Source: Geobacter sp. SVR (GTDB lineage Bacteria > Desulfobacterota > Desulfuromonadia > Geobacterales > Pseudopelobacteraceae). From it: 64,000 nucleotides of DNA. Below, in pieces: positions 8,416 to 15,816 of the stretch; the stretch's first letter is position 1, and the number at the start of each line of letters is the position of its first letter. The stretch spans positions 1,789,001 to 1,853,000 of the forward strand of contig NZ_AP024469.1 in NCBI RefSeq assembly GCF_016865365.1, written 5' to 3'. The translations under genes and the position numbers were made by a program. The notes beneath the pieces were generated by a model, which was not told where the DNA came from, made no database searches, and saw only the letters and a program-made list of their open reading frames with translations.

Positions 8416-9041
8416 CGTTTATCTCCTTTCAACGACACCACGCTTCCGATCACCTGAACGGTCTGCAATTTGTTCAGATTGCGCAGCAGGCGATACGTGA
8501 TTCCCCACATCTGCTGCTTGTTCTCACGCCACATTTCCACCGCCGGAAACCTCCTCATCCTCCCACGGAACATGAACTCCACATGTGAGTGGCGGGCGGC
8601 CCTGTCGAGCTCCCCAACGGGAAACCAGGATACCTCCGCAATCTCATGCCGGTCCGGATACAGTATCGGCTCTTCGGTAACTGCATAAACGAAGCAGGAA
8701 ATGACTATATTCAAACCGCCTGGGGCAATGTCGCTGAGACGTCCCAGATACCGTGCAGCGGAAAGATTCAGTCCAATCTCTTCCTGTGTCTCTCGTTCGG
8801 CCGTATGTCTCGGGCCCCTGTCCGATTCTTCCGCCCTGCCTCCGGGCAAGGCGATATGGCCGGACCAGGGATCGTTTTCATTGCTTGATCTCTCGATGAA
8901 AAGGCCATTCAGCCCATTTGACTCATCGCGCAGGATCAGGGCAACTGCGGCACGGGCACGTCCCCCCGGCTCGATGATCCGGGGAGGATGGCTGTTGAGC
9001 GCCGCGCTGATCTGCTTGATCTGGTCCATGGTGCATTCCAT
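8412..9041 (-). CDS. Nudix hydrolase, CoA-pyrophosphatase-like
   Basis: A 209-residue Nudix protein. The Nudix box spans about residues 67-91 and ends in RETQEEIGL, the metal-binding core. Upstream ERSSNENDPWSGHIALPGG resembles the UPF0035 signature of CoA pyrophosphatases (NudL group), which split CoA to phosphopantetheine and 3',5'-ADP. The substrate is inferred. A second in-frame ATG at 9029 (MDQIKQ) is an equally likely start. It is the first gene of an operon with the pirin gene. Confidence 0.82.
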   Translation of the reverse strand: MECTMDQIKQISAALNSHPPRIIEPGGRARAAVALILRDESNGLNGLFIERSSNENDPWSGHIALPGGRAEESDRGPRHTAERETQEEIGLNLSAARYLGRLSDIAPGGLNIVISCFVYAVTEEPILYPDRHEIAEVSWFPVGELDRAARHSHVEFMFRGRMRRFPAVEMWRENKQQMWGITYRLLRNLNKLQTVQVIGSVVSLKGDKR

Positions 9042-9077
9042 GATTCACGATCCCGTGAAAAACGTATCCAGTGTGCC

Positions 9078-9108
9078 AAAAAGCCGGGCGGCGTTTCTCC
9101 GCCCGGCT
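9078..9108 (-). terminator. Rho-independent terminator of yceI-like gene
   Basis: The stem AGCCGGGCGG/CCGCCCGGCT (9082-9091 with 9099-9108, 7-base loop) is followed on the minus strand by five T. It lies just past the stop of the YceI-family gene. Confidence 0.85.
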
Positions 9109-9127
9109 CTGCCGGATGCAAATTCCG

Positions 9128-9718
9128 TTACTTCCTGATCATCTCGATTTCCATGGTGATAGTTACTTCTTCGCCAACGGCAACCCCACCGGTTTCAAGG
9201 GCTGCATTCCAGACCAGGCCGTAATCCTTGCGGTTGATCTTGGTGCTGGCTGTGGTGCCGCGCCGGATATTGCCCCAAGGGTCTTTGCTCTCCTTTGACA
9301 GGCCATCCACATCGAGCACCACCTGGCGGGTCACGCCGTGCAGGGTCAGGTCGCCGGTGACCTTCAGCTTGTCTTGACCTGCCTTGGCCACCTTTTTCGA
9401 GACAAAGGTCATGGTCGGGTATTTTGCCACATCGAAGAAGTCGGCGCTCCGCAGGTGCTCATCCCGCTTCTGCACGTTGGTGTTGATCGAGTTGGTGTCG
9501 ATGGTGACTTCGACCCTTGATTTGGTTATGTCCTTGTCGTTGAGATCAATGACCCCTGTATGCTTTTCGAAGTTCCCTTTGACGTTGGATACCATGAGGT
9601 GCCTGACCTTGAAGCCCACATTGGAGTGGTCCGGATCGATGTTCCAGGTGGAGGCCGGAGCCAACGCCGGCAGGGCCAGGGCGGTGATGGTTGCGATAGA
9701 TGCGATGATGCGTTTCAT
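9128..9718 (-). CDS. YceI-family periplasmic lipid-binding protein
   Basis: A 196-residue protein with a signal peptide (about 1-22, hydrophobic core IASIATITALALPALAPA). The mature part shows the YceI signature: W-x-IDPDHSNVGFKVRHLMVSNVKG, later FDVAKYPTMTF and GDLTLHGVTRQV, which form a lipocalin-like barrel that binds polyisoprenoids in TT1927b. AGGAG precedes the ATG. It follows the MarR gene on the same strand with an 83-base gap that contains a MarR-like palindrome, so it probably has its own regulated promoter. Confidence 0.93.
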   Translation of the reverse strand: MKRIIASIATITALALPALAPASTWNIDPDHSNVGFKVRHLMVSNVKGNFEKHTGVIDLNDKDITKSRVEVTIDTNSINTNVQKRDEHLRSADFFDVAKYPTMTFVSKKVAKAGQDKLKVTGDLTLHGVTRQVVLDVDGLSKESKDPWGNIRRGTTASTKINRKDYGLVWNAALETGGVAVGEEVTITMEIEMIRK

Positions 9719-9759
9719 GTCAATTCTCCTTTTTACGACAATGGTTTGATGGTGTATGA

Positions 9760-9771
9760 TTTGATGTTAAA
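9760..9771. promoter_or_regulatory. Putative MarR operator in front of yceI-like gene
   Basis: TTTGATGTTAAA here closely matches the core palindrome TTTAATATTAAA found upstream of the marR gene at 10275-10286 (10 of 12 bases). It sits about 40 bases before the yceI-like ATG, where a repressor could block transcription. Confidence 0.55.
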
Positions 9772-9801
9772 CTTATTGTCCAAATTTTTTTGGCTTCTAT
9801 T

Positions 9802-10245
9802 TCATGGGGCTCCTTTCAATCCCAATTTTTTACACAGGGTTCCCAGCAGCTCCTGTTCTGGTTGGGCAAGCGACGACATTTCCGAAACAATGGCCGCTTC
9901 GACCTTCGCAAAGGCCCTGGCGATGAGCGAGGTTCCCTCTCCGGTGAGGTGAACGGTCAGATAGCGCCGGTCCTCTGTGTCCCGCTCCCGACGCACCAGT
10001 CCCCGTTTTTCCAGGTTGTCGATGACCAGGGTTATGTTGCCGGTGCTTTTGAGGATCTTGGCGGCCACATCCCGCTGGCACAAAGGGCCTTTGTGGTACA
10101 GGGCCTCCAGGACCCCGAACTGGCTGATGGTAAGATCGAACTCCGCCATAGAGCGATTCACCCGGCCCGTCACGGATTCGGCCGCACGCATCAGTTTCGT
10201 GTAGGTGTTCAGGGCGCGATATGTTGGTTGGTCAGGAGATTTCAT
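9802..10245 (-). CDS. MarR-family transcriptional regulator
   Basis: A 147-residue winged-helix regulator. The MarR fold is clear: helix 1-2 dimer region, helix-turn-helix with LTISQFGVLEALYHKGPLCQRDVAAKI LKSTGNITLVIDNLEKRG, and the wing DTEDRRYLTVHLT. The closest named group is the MhqR/UsfR-like branch often linked to YceI genes; this is inference. It precedes the yceI-like gene and is preceded by an AT-rich palindrome, so autoregulation and control of yceI are likely. Confidence 0.9.
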   Translation of the reverse strand: MKSPDQPTYRALNTYTKLMRAAESVTGRVNRSMAEFDLTISQFGVLEALYHKGPLCQRDVAAKILKSTGNITLVIDNLEKRGLVRRERDTEDRRYLTVHLTGEGTSLIARAFAKVEAAIVSEMSSLAQPEQELLGTLCKKLGLKGAP

Positions 10246-10269
10246 GGCACATCCAGTGGTTCTAGTTCG

Positions 10270-10291
10270 TATAATTTAATATTAAACTATA
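10270..10291. promoter_or_regulatory. AT-rich palindrome upstream of marR, putative operator
   Basis: A 22-base near-perfect palindrome, TATAATTTAATATTAAACTATA, with a single mismatched pair, 25 bases before the marR start. MarR dimers bind such sites. A shorter copy stands before the yceI-like gene. Confidence 0.65.
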
Positions 10292-10502
10292 TTGTTGTCA
10301 TAAAACCGTCAAGCAATTTTTTTTCATCAGATTTTCGGCTCTCTCACTCCCTTCCGTAGTAGTCGCTTCTCCGATCAGGAGCGAAGCAGCGCACCCATGT
10401 CCAGAAACGGCTCATGGAGGAATTGAGCTCCTCCCGCACGAGGAGGTATCAATGATCAACCATGTAACCCATTTTTATTTAAACGACAGGTGTGAACATC
10501 AG

Positions 10503-11696
10503 TCACTCAACTTCCCGGTTTCCATTCACGGTGGAGATCTTCCTGCGCCCCTTGATCATGACTCCGGCCAGTACTGCCAGACTTCCCAGTACCAGGTTCG
10601 AGACGAGAAAGGCATGTTTCGCCCCCTGGTGTTCCAGAGTGCCCCACATGCTGCCGGCAATGATGCTTCCCAGGGCCTGGCCCGACACTCTGGCAATGGA
10701 GAGGAAGCCCGAAGCGACGGCTTCGGTTTCTTCGGGAGCCTGGGCCAGGACCGCAGCGTTGTTGGCGGCCTGAAAGAGAGCCCTGCCAAAACCGATGCCG
10801 GCCAGTCCGAGCGCCACACGCCCGGTCACGCCCTGCACCAGAGATGAGAGAGCCAGTACGACGCTCCCCAGCCAACTCACCCGATCAAATCCCTTACGGT
10901 CCGACAGTTTCCCCGCCCATGGCCCCAAGAACAACAGCATGATCGGTGGGAGCAGCATGAAGAACCCCACCCGGCTCGGGGTCATTCCGTTCGCCTCAAG
11001 ATAGAAGGGCCAGAGAAGGTTGGTGCCGAACGACTGGGCGTAGAACAGCACGGTCGCCAGGAGTGCCAGGAGAAAGGCCGGCGCGGCGATCACCCGCCGC
11101 AGGCTTTCCCGCAGCCCCACTCCGGGCAGTTCGCCCAGGTTGCCCGACAGCAGCAAGGCCACCACGCCGAGCGGAAGGTTGATATAGAAGATGCTGCGCC
11201 AGCCGAAGGCGTCCACCATCAGGCCACCGATCGGAGGCCCGGTAAGAGTCCCGGCGGCGACTGAGGCTGATACCATGCCGAGTGCCCAGCCTTTCCGCTC
11301 TTTGAAGGTGGCTGCGGCAAGTCCGGGGACAAGGCCGATTACGCCGGCACCTGCAATACCCTGCACAAAGCGCAGCACAAGGAGCGTCGTCAGATTCGGC
11401 GATAGGGCAAGGAGGAGTGATACCACGCTGAAGGCCAGCAGGGAGATGCGGTAGATCCTGACGGTACCGATGCGCCCGGCGAGCCCGGAGAGGGGTAAAA
11501 AGGCCAGCGCAGAGCCGATCAGATACAGCGAGGCAGCCCCCTGAACGGCAGCCGCATTGGTGTGGAATCCTGCAGCAATCGAGGGAAGCGCCAGTTGCAG
11601 GGCACTGGCATCGAGGGTGGAAAGCGTGACGCCGATTAGAAGAGCGGCGAGACGGACATCGAAGTTTTCCGGCCAAAACCTGTTTCTACGCGGCAT
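10503..11696 (-). CDS. MFS drug/metabolite exporter
   Basis: A 397-residue major-facilitator protein with about 12 hydrophobic segments. Antiporter motif C-like GxxxGPPIGG is present (AAGTLTGPPIGGLMVDAFGWRSIFYINLPLG), together with a loop 2-3 Gly/Arg motif (GLAGRIGTVRIYR). This matches drug:H+ antiporters related to EmrB/Bcr groups. The substrate is unknown. It lies 257 bases upstream (in map terms to the right) of the MarR gene on the same strand; the intervening gap holds the MarR operator and a short GC hairpin but no other gene that I can support. Confidence 0.88.
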   Translation of the reverse strand: MPRRNRFWPENFDVRLAALLIGVTLSTLDASALQLALPSIAAGFHTNAAAVQGAASLYLIGSALAFLPLSGLAGRIGTVRIYRISLLAFSVVSLLLALSPNLTTLLVLRFVQGIAGAGVIGLVPGLAAATFKERKGWALGMVSASVAAGTLTGPPIGGLMVDAFGWRSIFYINLPLGVVALLLSGNLGELPGVGLRESLRRVIAAPAFLLALLATVLFYAQSFGTNLLWPFYLEANGMTPSRVGFFMLLPPIMLLFLGPWAGKLSDRKGFDRVSWLGSVVLALSSLVQGVTGRVALGLAGIGFGRALFQAANNAAVLAQAPEETEAVASGFLSIARVSGQALGSIIAGSMWGTLEHQGAKHAFLVSNLVLGSLAVLAGVMIKGRRKISTVNGNREVE

Positions 11697-11969
11697 TATG
11701 CATCGTCCTGTGGAGTATGATGATCCTGAGATTCCGGAGAGCGGCGACTATAGCATCTGCATCATCATAGAGAAAATATATAAAAATTATGGAATCCATA
11801 CCAGAAAGTGATGACGGAACAGCATTGACAACGATTTCTCCGGCGCTCCTGCCGGGTGTGAGCCGCAGGTTCGGCGCGAGCCCCTTTTGCGTAACGAGCC
11901 GGGTGGTAAAATTATATACAGTGGCCATTCAGGGGCTGCGAATTTCAGATTACCGTCAGGAGTTCAGCC

Positions 11970-12485
11970 ATGATGACATGCATGATCCGTACAGTGATAG
12001 CAGTTTCCCTGTTCCTGCTCATCCCCCTTGGACAGGGATGTACCGCTGCGGCGCAGTATTCGGTTGCGGACTTCCCGTTCCGTCACACAGCCTACGACTA
12101 CAAGGTGGCCTGGAAGACCGGCCAGGCGGGTAATGGAACAACGATCGACGGAATCATGAAAAACACCCGTTACCCCGATATAGATCAGCTCGATCTGACT
12201 ATCTTTCTGATCGGCCCCAATCAGAAGGTCCGCGCCCGGACAACCACCATTCCTGCCCCGCAGCAGTCGCGAAGGAACGACGTGGTCCCCTTCAGCGCAA
12301 AACTCAAGGATGTCTCCCTCAATCAGGGCGATACCCTGGTATTTGAACTCCATTACCGGGGGAGCGAAGGGGGCGGCGGCCGGTCCGGCGGCGGTGGAGG
12401 AGTGGACTGGCACAGCACGTTCGCCGTCGATGCCCTGACCGGGCAACCGAGGGAAGAGGAGAAAGGGAAGACCGAGGAATGGTGA
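11970..12485 (+). CDS. Putative lipoprotein, unknown
   Basis: A 171-residue protein with a lipoprotein signal: MIRTVIAVSLFLLIPLGQGC, lipobox cysteine C24. The mature part is beta-rich and ends in a glycine run and charged tail. I do not recognise a family. The preceding 270-base gap contains no supportable gene. It converges with the PAP2 gene (45-base gap). Probably anchored in the outer or inner membrane of the periplasm. Confidence 0.65.
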   Translation: MMTCMIRTVIAVSLFLLIPLGQGCTAAAQYSVADFPFRHTAYDYKVAWKTGQAGNGTTIDGIMKNTRYPDIDQLDLTIFLIGPNQKVRARTTTIPAPQQSRRNDVVPFSAKLKDVSLNQGDTLVFELHYRGSEGGGGRSGGGGGVDWHSTFAVDALTGQPREEEKGKTEEW

Positions 12486-12530
12486 AATGAGTGATCTGGA
12501 ACTGGCGGACAGCCAAAACCGTCGTTGCCC

Positions 12531-13244
12531 TCAGAAACGGCCGGCATCCGCATCCATGCCGGCAATGCGGAACGTAAGGGCTGCGACCACGAGTCCGATG
12601 TAAGCCCCTGCGATGACATCGCTGAGGAAGTGATAATTTGTCGCAATCAGGGCCAGAGCCAGCAGCGACAGTGCCAGGAAGCACATCGCACGGCAGCGGG
12701 GATGGGAGCGCCACCAGATCGCGATCAGAGCCGTGAAGACCAGCATGTGGCCGGAAGGGAATCCGGATTGGCTTGCCCCTTCGGCAAGCCAATGAAAACT
12801 GTAATCATGGGGAGGCAGCAACCAGACCCGCGTCGGAATTCTGCCGAAGACATATTTGAGAACCGACTTCACCAGGAACGAGAGCGGCGCGGCGATGGCA
12901 AGCATCTTCCACGTCAAGGCCACCGTGTCGATCACCCCCCGAGAGATCAGACGCCTGAAGTACGTATAGGCGCCGATTGTAAGCAGCACGGTGAAGATGA
13001 ACAGGGTGTCGGGAATTGCGGACAGGTGACGGTTCCAGGCATCGTTCAGGGAGTGATAGTGCTGGATGCGGAGCGAAATGCCGCGATCCAGGTGTCCGAT
13101 GCAATAGTATGTCACCAGAGCAACGGGAATCACGGCGATGAGGAGCATGGTATTGTATCGGTATGCGCGACTATCGGCTGACTGAAGATTTTTGGACGGC
13201 ACCTGATCGACCTCGGCATTGTTGGAATTATTCAAGTATGCCAT
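12531..13244 (-). CDS. PAP2-family membrane phosphatase
   Basis: A 237-residue integral membrane protein with about six hydrophobic segments. PAP2 motif 2 is intact (FPSGHM), and motif 3 keeps H-x3-D (NYHFLSDVIAG) but has Leu where many members have Arg; motif 1 reads KYVFGRIPTR rather than K-x6-RP. This variant pattern occurs in a PAP2 subfamily, so activity on a lipid phosphate or pyrophosphate is possible but not assured. The start MAYLNN is chosen because a longer frame would run through the ppk terminator hairpin. Confidence 0.8.
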   Translation of the reverse strand: MAYLNNSNNAEVDQVPSKNLQSADSRAYRYNTMLLIAVIPVALVTYYCIGHLDRGISLRIQHYHSLNDAWNRHLSAIPDTLFIFTVLLTIGAYTYFRRLISRGVIDTVALTWKMLAIAAPLSFLVKSVLKYVFGRIPTRVWLLPPHDYSFHWLAEGASQSGFPSGHMLVFTALIAIWWRSHPRCRAMCFLALSLLALALIATNYHFLSDVIAGAYIGLVVAALTFRIAGMDADAGRF

Positions 13245-13273
13245 TATTTCCGGGTACGATCCATTTTCTCCGT

Positions 13274-13313
13274 AAAAAAATCCCCCATGTCCGGGAGGAG
13301 ATGGACATGGGGG
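13274..13313 (-). terminator. Rho-independent terminator of the ppk gene
   Basis: The stem CCCCCATGTCC/GGACATGGGGG (13282-13292 with 13303-13313) is followed on the minus strand by seven T (13274-13280). It lies 48 bases past the ppk stop. Confidence 0.9.
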
Positions 13314-13360
13314 CAAGCCCTACCACAAGGGCACAAAACATTTTCAGAAAATTCACGCGC

Positions 13361-15580
13361 TCAAGCCTGCGCGCCGTCCGGCTCCGCTTTTCTCTTCTTT
13401 TTCGATCGTGTGCTTGCAGCGGCCCTTACCCGGGCCAGCTCCCCCAACAACTGCTGGCTTCCCGCAGCCGCAGCATCCCCCTCCGGCCTGCGCTTGGCGT
13501 AGCTGCCGTCCGAACTCATATCCCAGGCGCTCCAGTTGTCATCGCGGCAGAGATCCAGCAGGTCGTTCAGCTCCCGTTGCAGATGGGGCGCCTCCACCGG
13601 GCAGAGCACCTCCACGCGGGTCTCCAGGTTGCTCTTCATGGCATCGGCAGAGCCGAGGTAATACTGGTCTTTTCCGCCATTGCGGAAGTGGTAGATGCGC
13701 GAGTGCTCCACGAACCGCCCCACAATGCTTACCACGGAAATGTTGTCCGACAGCCCTTCGACACCGGGTCGCAGACGGCAGCTGTCCCGGACGGTCAGCT
13801 CGATCCTGACGCCGCGGCCCGATGCTTCGTACAGGGCCTTGACGATATCCGGGTCTTCCAGGGCGTTCATTTTGAAGCGGATCAGCCCCCCTCCCAGCCG
13901 GGAATGCAGTTCCCCTTCGCGCCTGATCTTCTCCAGCAACACCTTTTTGAGACGGTGCGGCGCCACCAGCAGTTTCTGGTACCTGCGCCGCGGATTGATG
14001 CCGGTGGTCAGGTAGTTGAACAGTTCGGTCAGATCCTGCCCCACAGCGTCATCGGCGGAGAGCAGCCCGATATCGCAGTAGAAGCGGGCCGTCAGGGGGT
14101 GGTAGTTGCCGGTACCCACATGCACGTACCGCCGCAGACCGTCGTGGTCCTGGCGCACTACCAGGATGGCCTTGCAATAGGTCTTGAACCCCACCACGCC
14201 GTAGCTGACATGGATGCCGGCACTGTTCATCATTTCGGCCAGCCTGATGTTTTCAGCCTCGTCAAAGCGCGCCTTGAGCTCCACCACGACCGCCACCTGC
14301 TTGCCGTTCTGGGCTGCCTGCACCAGCGCCTCGATGAAGCTGCTCTCGCGGGTGGTGCGGTAGAGGGTCATCTTGATGGCCCGCACATCGGGGTCCACCG
14401 CGGCTTCCCGCAAAAAGCGCTCTACCGAGGTCGAAAACGATTCGAACGGATGCTGGAGCAGCAATGCACCCGCATCGCGGATCACCTGGAAGATGCTCTG
14501 CCCCTGTTGCAGGTGCGCATGATCGACCGGGTGGTGGGGCGGGAACAGGAGTGCGGGGATCTCCAGCCGGAGCAGCTCCTTGAGGTCGCTCATGCCGAGC
14601 ATCGCCTCGGTCTGGTGCACGTCCGAGTTCTCATCGATTTCGAGTTCGGCAGCCAGCCTTCCTTTCAGCACAGGTGGCATGTCCCGGGCCACCTCAAGGC
14701 GTACGATCGGCGCGAAACGCCGCTCCTTGAGTTCCGTTTCGATTACAGCCACCAGGTCGTCGGCCTCTTCCGCGTTCTTGACGCTGTTGGCGTTCCTGAT
14801 GACCCTGAACAGCGTGCAGTCTGCGACCTGCATGCCGGGAAAGAGCAGATCCAGGTTGCCGCGTACCAGTTCCTCCAGCAGCACGTACCGGTTACCCTCT
14901 CCGCACGGCACCAGGCGGGGAGTGTCGGGGGCAACCGGGACCTTGACCCGCGCCAGCGTCGTCTCGCCGCGGCGGTTGTAGCGGAGCGAAACCAGCAGGT
15001 TCAACGACTGGTTTGATATGAACGGAAAAGGGTGGGCCGGATCAATGGACTGGGGAGTCAGCAGGGGGTAGATGGTGTCCCTGAAGCGTTGTCCCAGCTC
15101 GGCTCTGGTAGGGGGGGACAGCGAGTCGAGCGTGACTATTTCGATCCCCTCCCGCGCCAACTGTGCGGCCAGTTCCTGCCAACAGCTCTCCCGCAGCGTC
15201 TCGAAGGAAGCGATCTTCGCCAGGCACCCGGTCAGTTGCTGGCGCGGCATAAGCCCGTCGGCGGACGGCTCCCGCACACCGGCGCAGATCTGCTGCTTCA
15301 GTCCGCCGATCCGCTTCATGAAGAAGTTGTCCAGATTGGCGCTGGCAATGGTCAGGAATCGTACCCGTTCCAGTAGCGGATTGTCCTGATTTCCTGCCTC
15401 GGAGAGCACCCGCTCGTTATACGAAAGCCAGGTCAGCTCCCGGTTGAGAAACAGGTCTTGAAGGGGCCATGCCTGGTTTGGCCGGGGCCTGCCCGTTTTT
15501 GTTTCGACAGCGGCCTTGCCGTTCGGCTTCTCGCTGTTTATCGGCACGCAGCGACCCACAGGCAGCCGGGCTGGCCGCAT
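13361..15580 (-). CDS. ppk1: Polyphosphate kinase 1 homologue with Tyr at the phospho-His site
   Basis: A 739-residue PPK1-family protein. The N-terminal domain opens with LFLNRELTWLSYNERVL. Substrate-binding arginines are present (LYRTTRESSF, ELKARFDE), as are YVHVGTGNYHP and the C-terminal VGRFVEHSRIYHF. The position of the autophosphorylated histidine (E. coli H435, KIHAK) reads KTYCK, with Tyr468 encoded by TAT at 14177-14179. If real, the classical phospho-enzyme cannot form, so the protein may be inactive, work in another way, or be regulatory. The ATG lies inside the upstream SAP-like gene; a GTG at 15547 is an alternative start. A terminator follows. Confidence 0.88.
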   Translation of the reverse strand: MRPARLPVGRCVPINSEKPNGKAAVETKTGRPRPNQAWPLQDLFLNRELTWLSYNERVLSEAGNQDNPLLERVRFLTIASANLDNFFMKRIGGLKQQICAGVREPSADGLMPRQQLTGCLAKIASFETLRESCWQELAAQLAREGIEIVTLDSLSPPTRAELGQRFRDTIYPLLTPQSIDPAHPFPFISNQSLNLLVSLRYNRRGETTLARVKVPVAPDTPRLVPCGEGNRYVLLEELVRGNLDLLFPGMQVADCTLFRVIRNANSVKNAEEADDLVAVIETELKERRFAPIVRLEVARDMPPVLKGRLAAELEIDENSDVHQTEAMLGMSDLKELLRLEIPALLFPPHHPVDHAHLQQGQSIFQVIRDAGALLLQHPFESFSTSVERFLREAAVDPDVRAIKMTLYRTTRESSFIEALVQAAQNGKQVAVVVELKARFDEAENIRLAEMMNSAGIHVSYGVVGFKTYCKAILVVRQDHDGLRRYVHVGTGNYHPLTARFYCDIGLLSADDAVGQDLTELFNYLTTGINPRRRYQKLLVAPHRLKKVLLEKIRREGELHSRLGGGLIRFKMNALEDPDIVKALYEASGRGVRIELTVRDSCRLRPGVEGLSDNISVVSIVGRFVEHSRIYHFRNGGKDQYYLGSADAMKSNLETRVEVLCPVEAPHLQRELNDLLDLCRDDNWSAWDMSSDGSYAKRRPEGDAAAAGSQQLLGELARVRAAASTRSKKKRKAEPDGAQA

Positions 15581-15717
15581 TCTGCCGCTTTTCCGCTGTC
15601 GAAGCAGGGCTGATTGCCTTCCTGGAGCTGGATCGCCCGTACCATTTCCGTTTTTTTCATGCCTGCCACCCGTATGCCGCGTTCCGCCGCTATGGCGCGA
15701 ATCTGATTGAACGTCAT
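15538..15717 (-). CDS. SAP/Rho-N-like mini-protein with Cys tail
   Basis: A 59-residue gene with an excellent start: AGGAGG six bases before ATG 15717. Residues 1-35 (MTFNQIRAIAAERGIR, then KKTEMVRAIQ) follow the helix-extended loop-helix pattern of SAP or Rho N-terminal domains, which bind nucleic acid. The tail carries four Cys (CFDSGK, AAECGQPGC, AACR), suggesting metal binding. Similar small proteins occur in Geobacter genomes. It overlaps the presumed ppk start, so translation of the two may be coupled. Confidence 0.8.
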   Translation of the reverse strand: MTFNQIRAIAAERGIRVAGMKKTEMVRAIQLQEGNQPCFDSGKAAECGQPGCLWVAACR

Positions 15718-15816
15718 TCGTTTCCTCCTGAGACAAATATTCAGCTGATCGTATGACGACTGCCTGTCTCCGCCGCCTCCCGGCCTTTGGCCACCAAAAT
15801 CCGGATGGGACAGGTA

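Noticed and set aside
10452-10847. A 131-codon + strand frame with AGGAGG upstream
   Set aside because: It lies antisense to the end of the MFS exporter gene and has no family pattern; the Shine-Dalgarno match is part of a GC hairpin.
11686-11928. 80-codon minus-strand frame before the MFS gene
   Set aside because: No ribosome-binding site and no family pattern; it overlaps the MFS start.
13245-13316. Longer start for the PAP2 gene
   Set aside because: It would be read through the ppk terminator hairpin; a later ATG gives the normal family length.
13163-15016. 617-codon + strand frame opposite ppk
   Set aside because: It is the high-GC shadow of the ppk gene; no motifs or ribosome-binding site.
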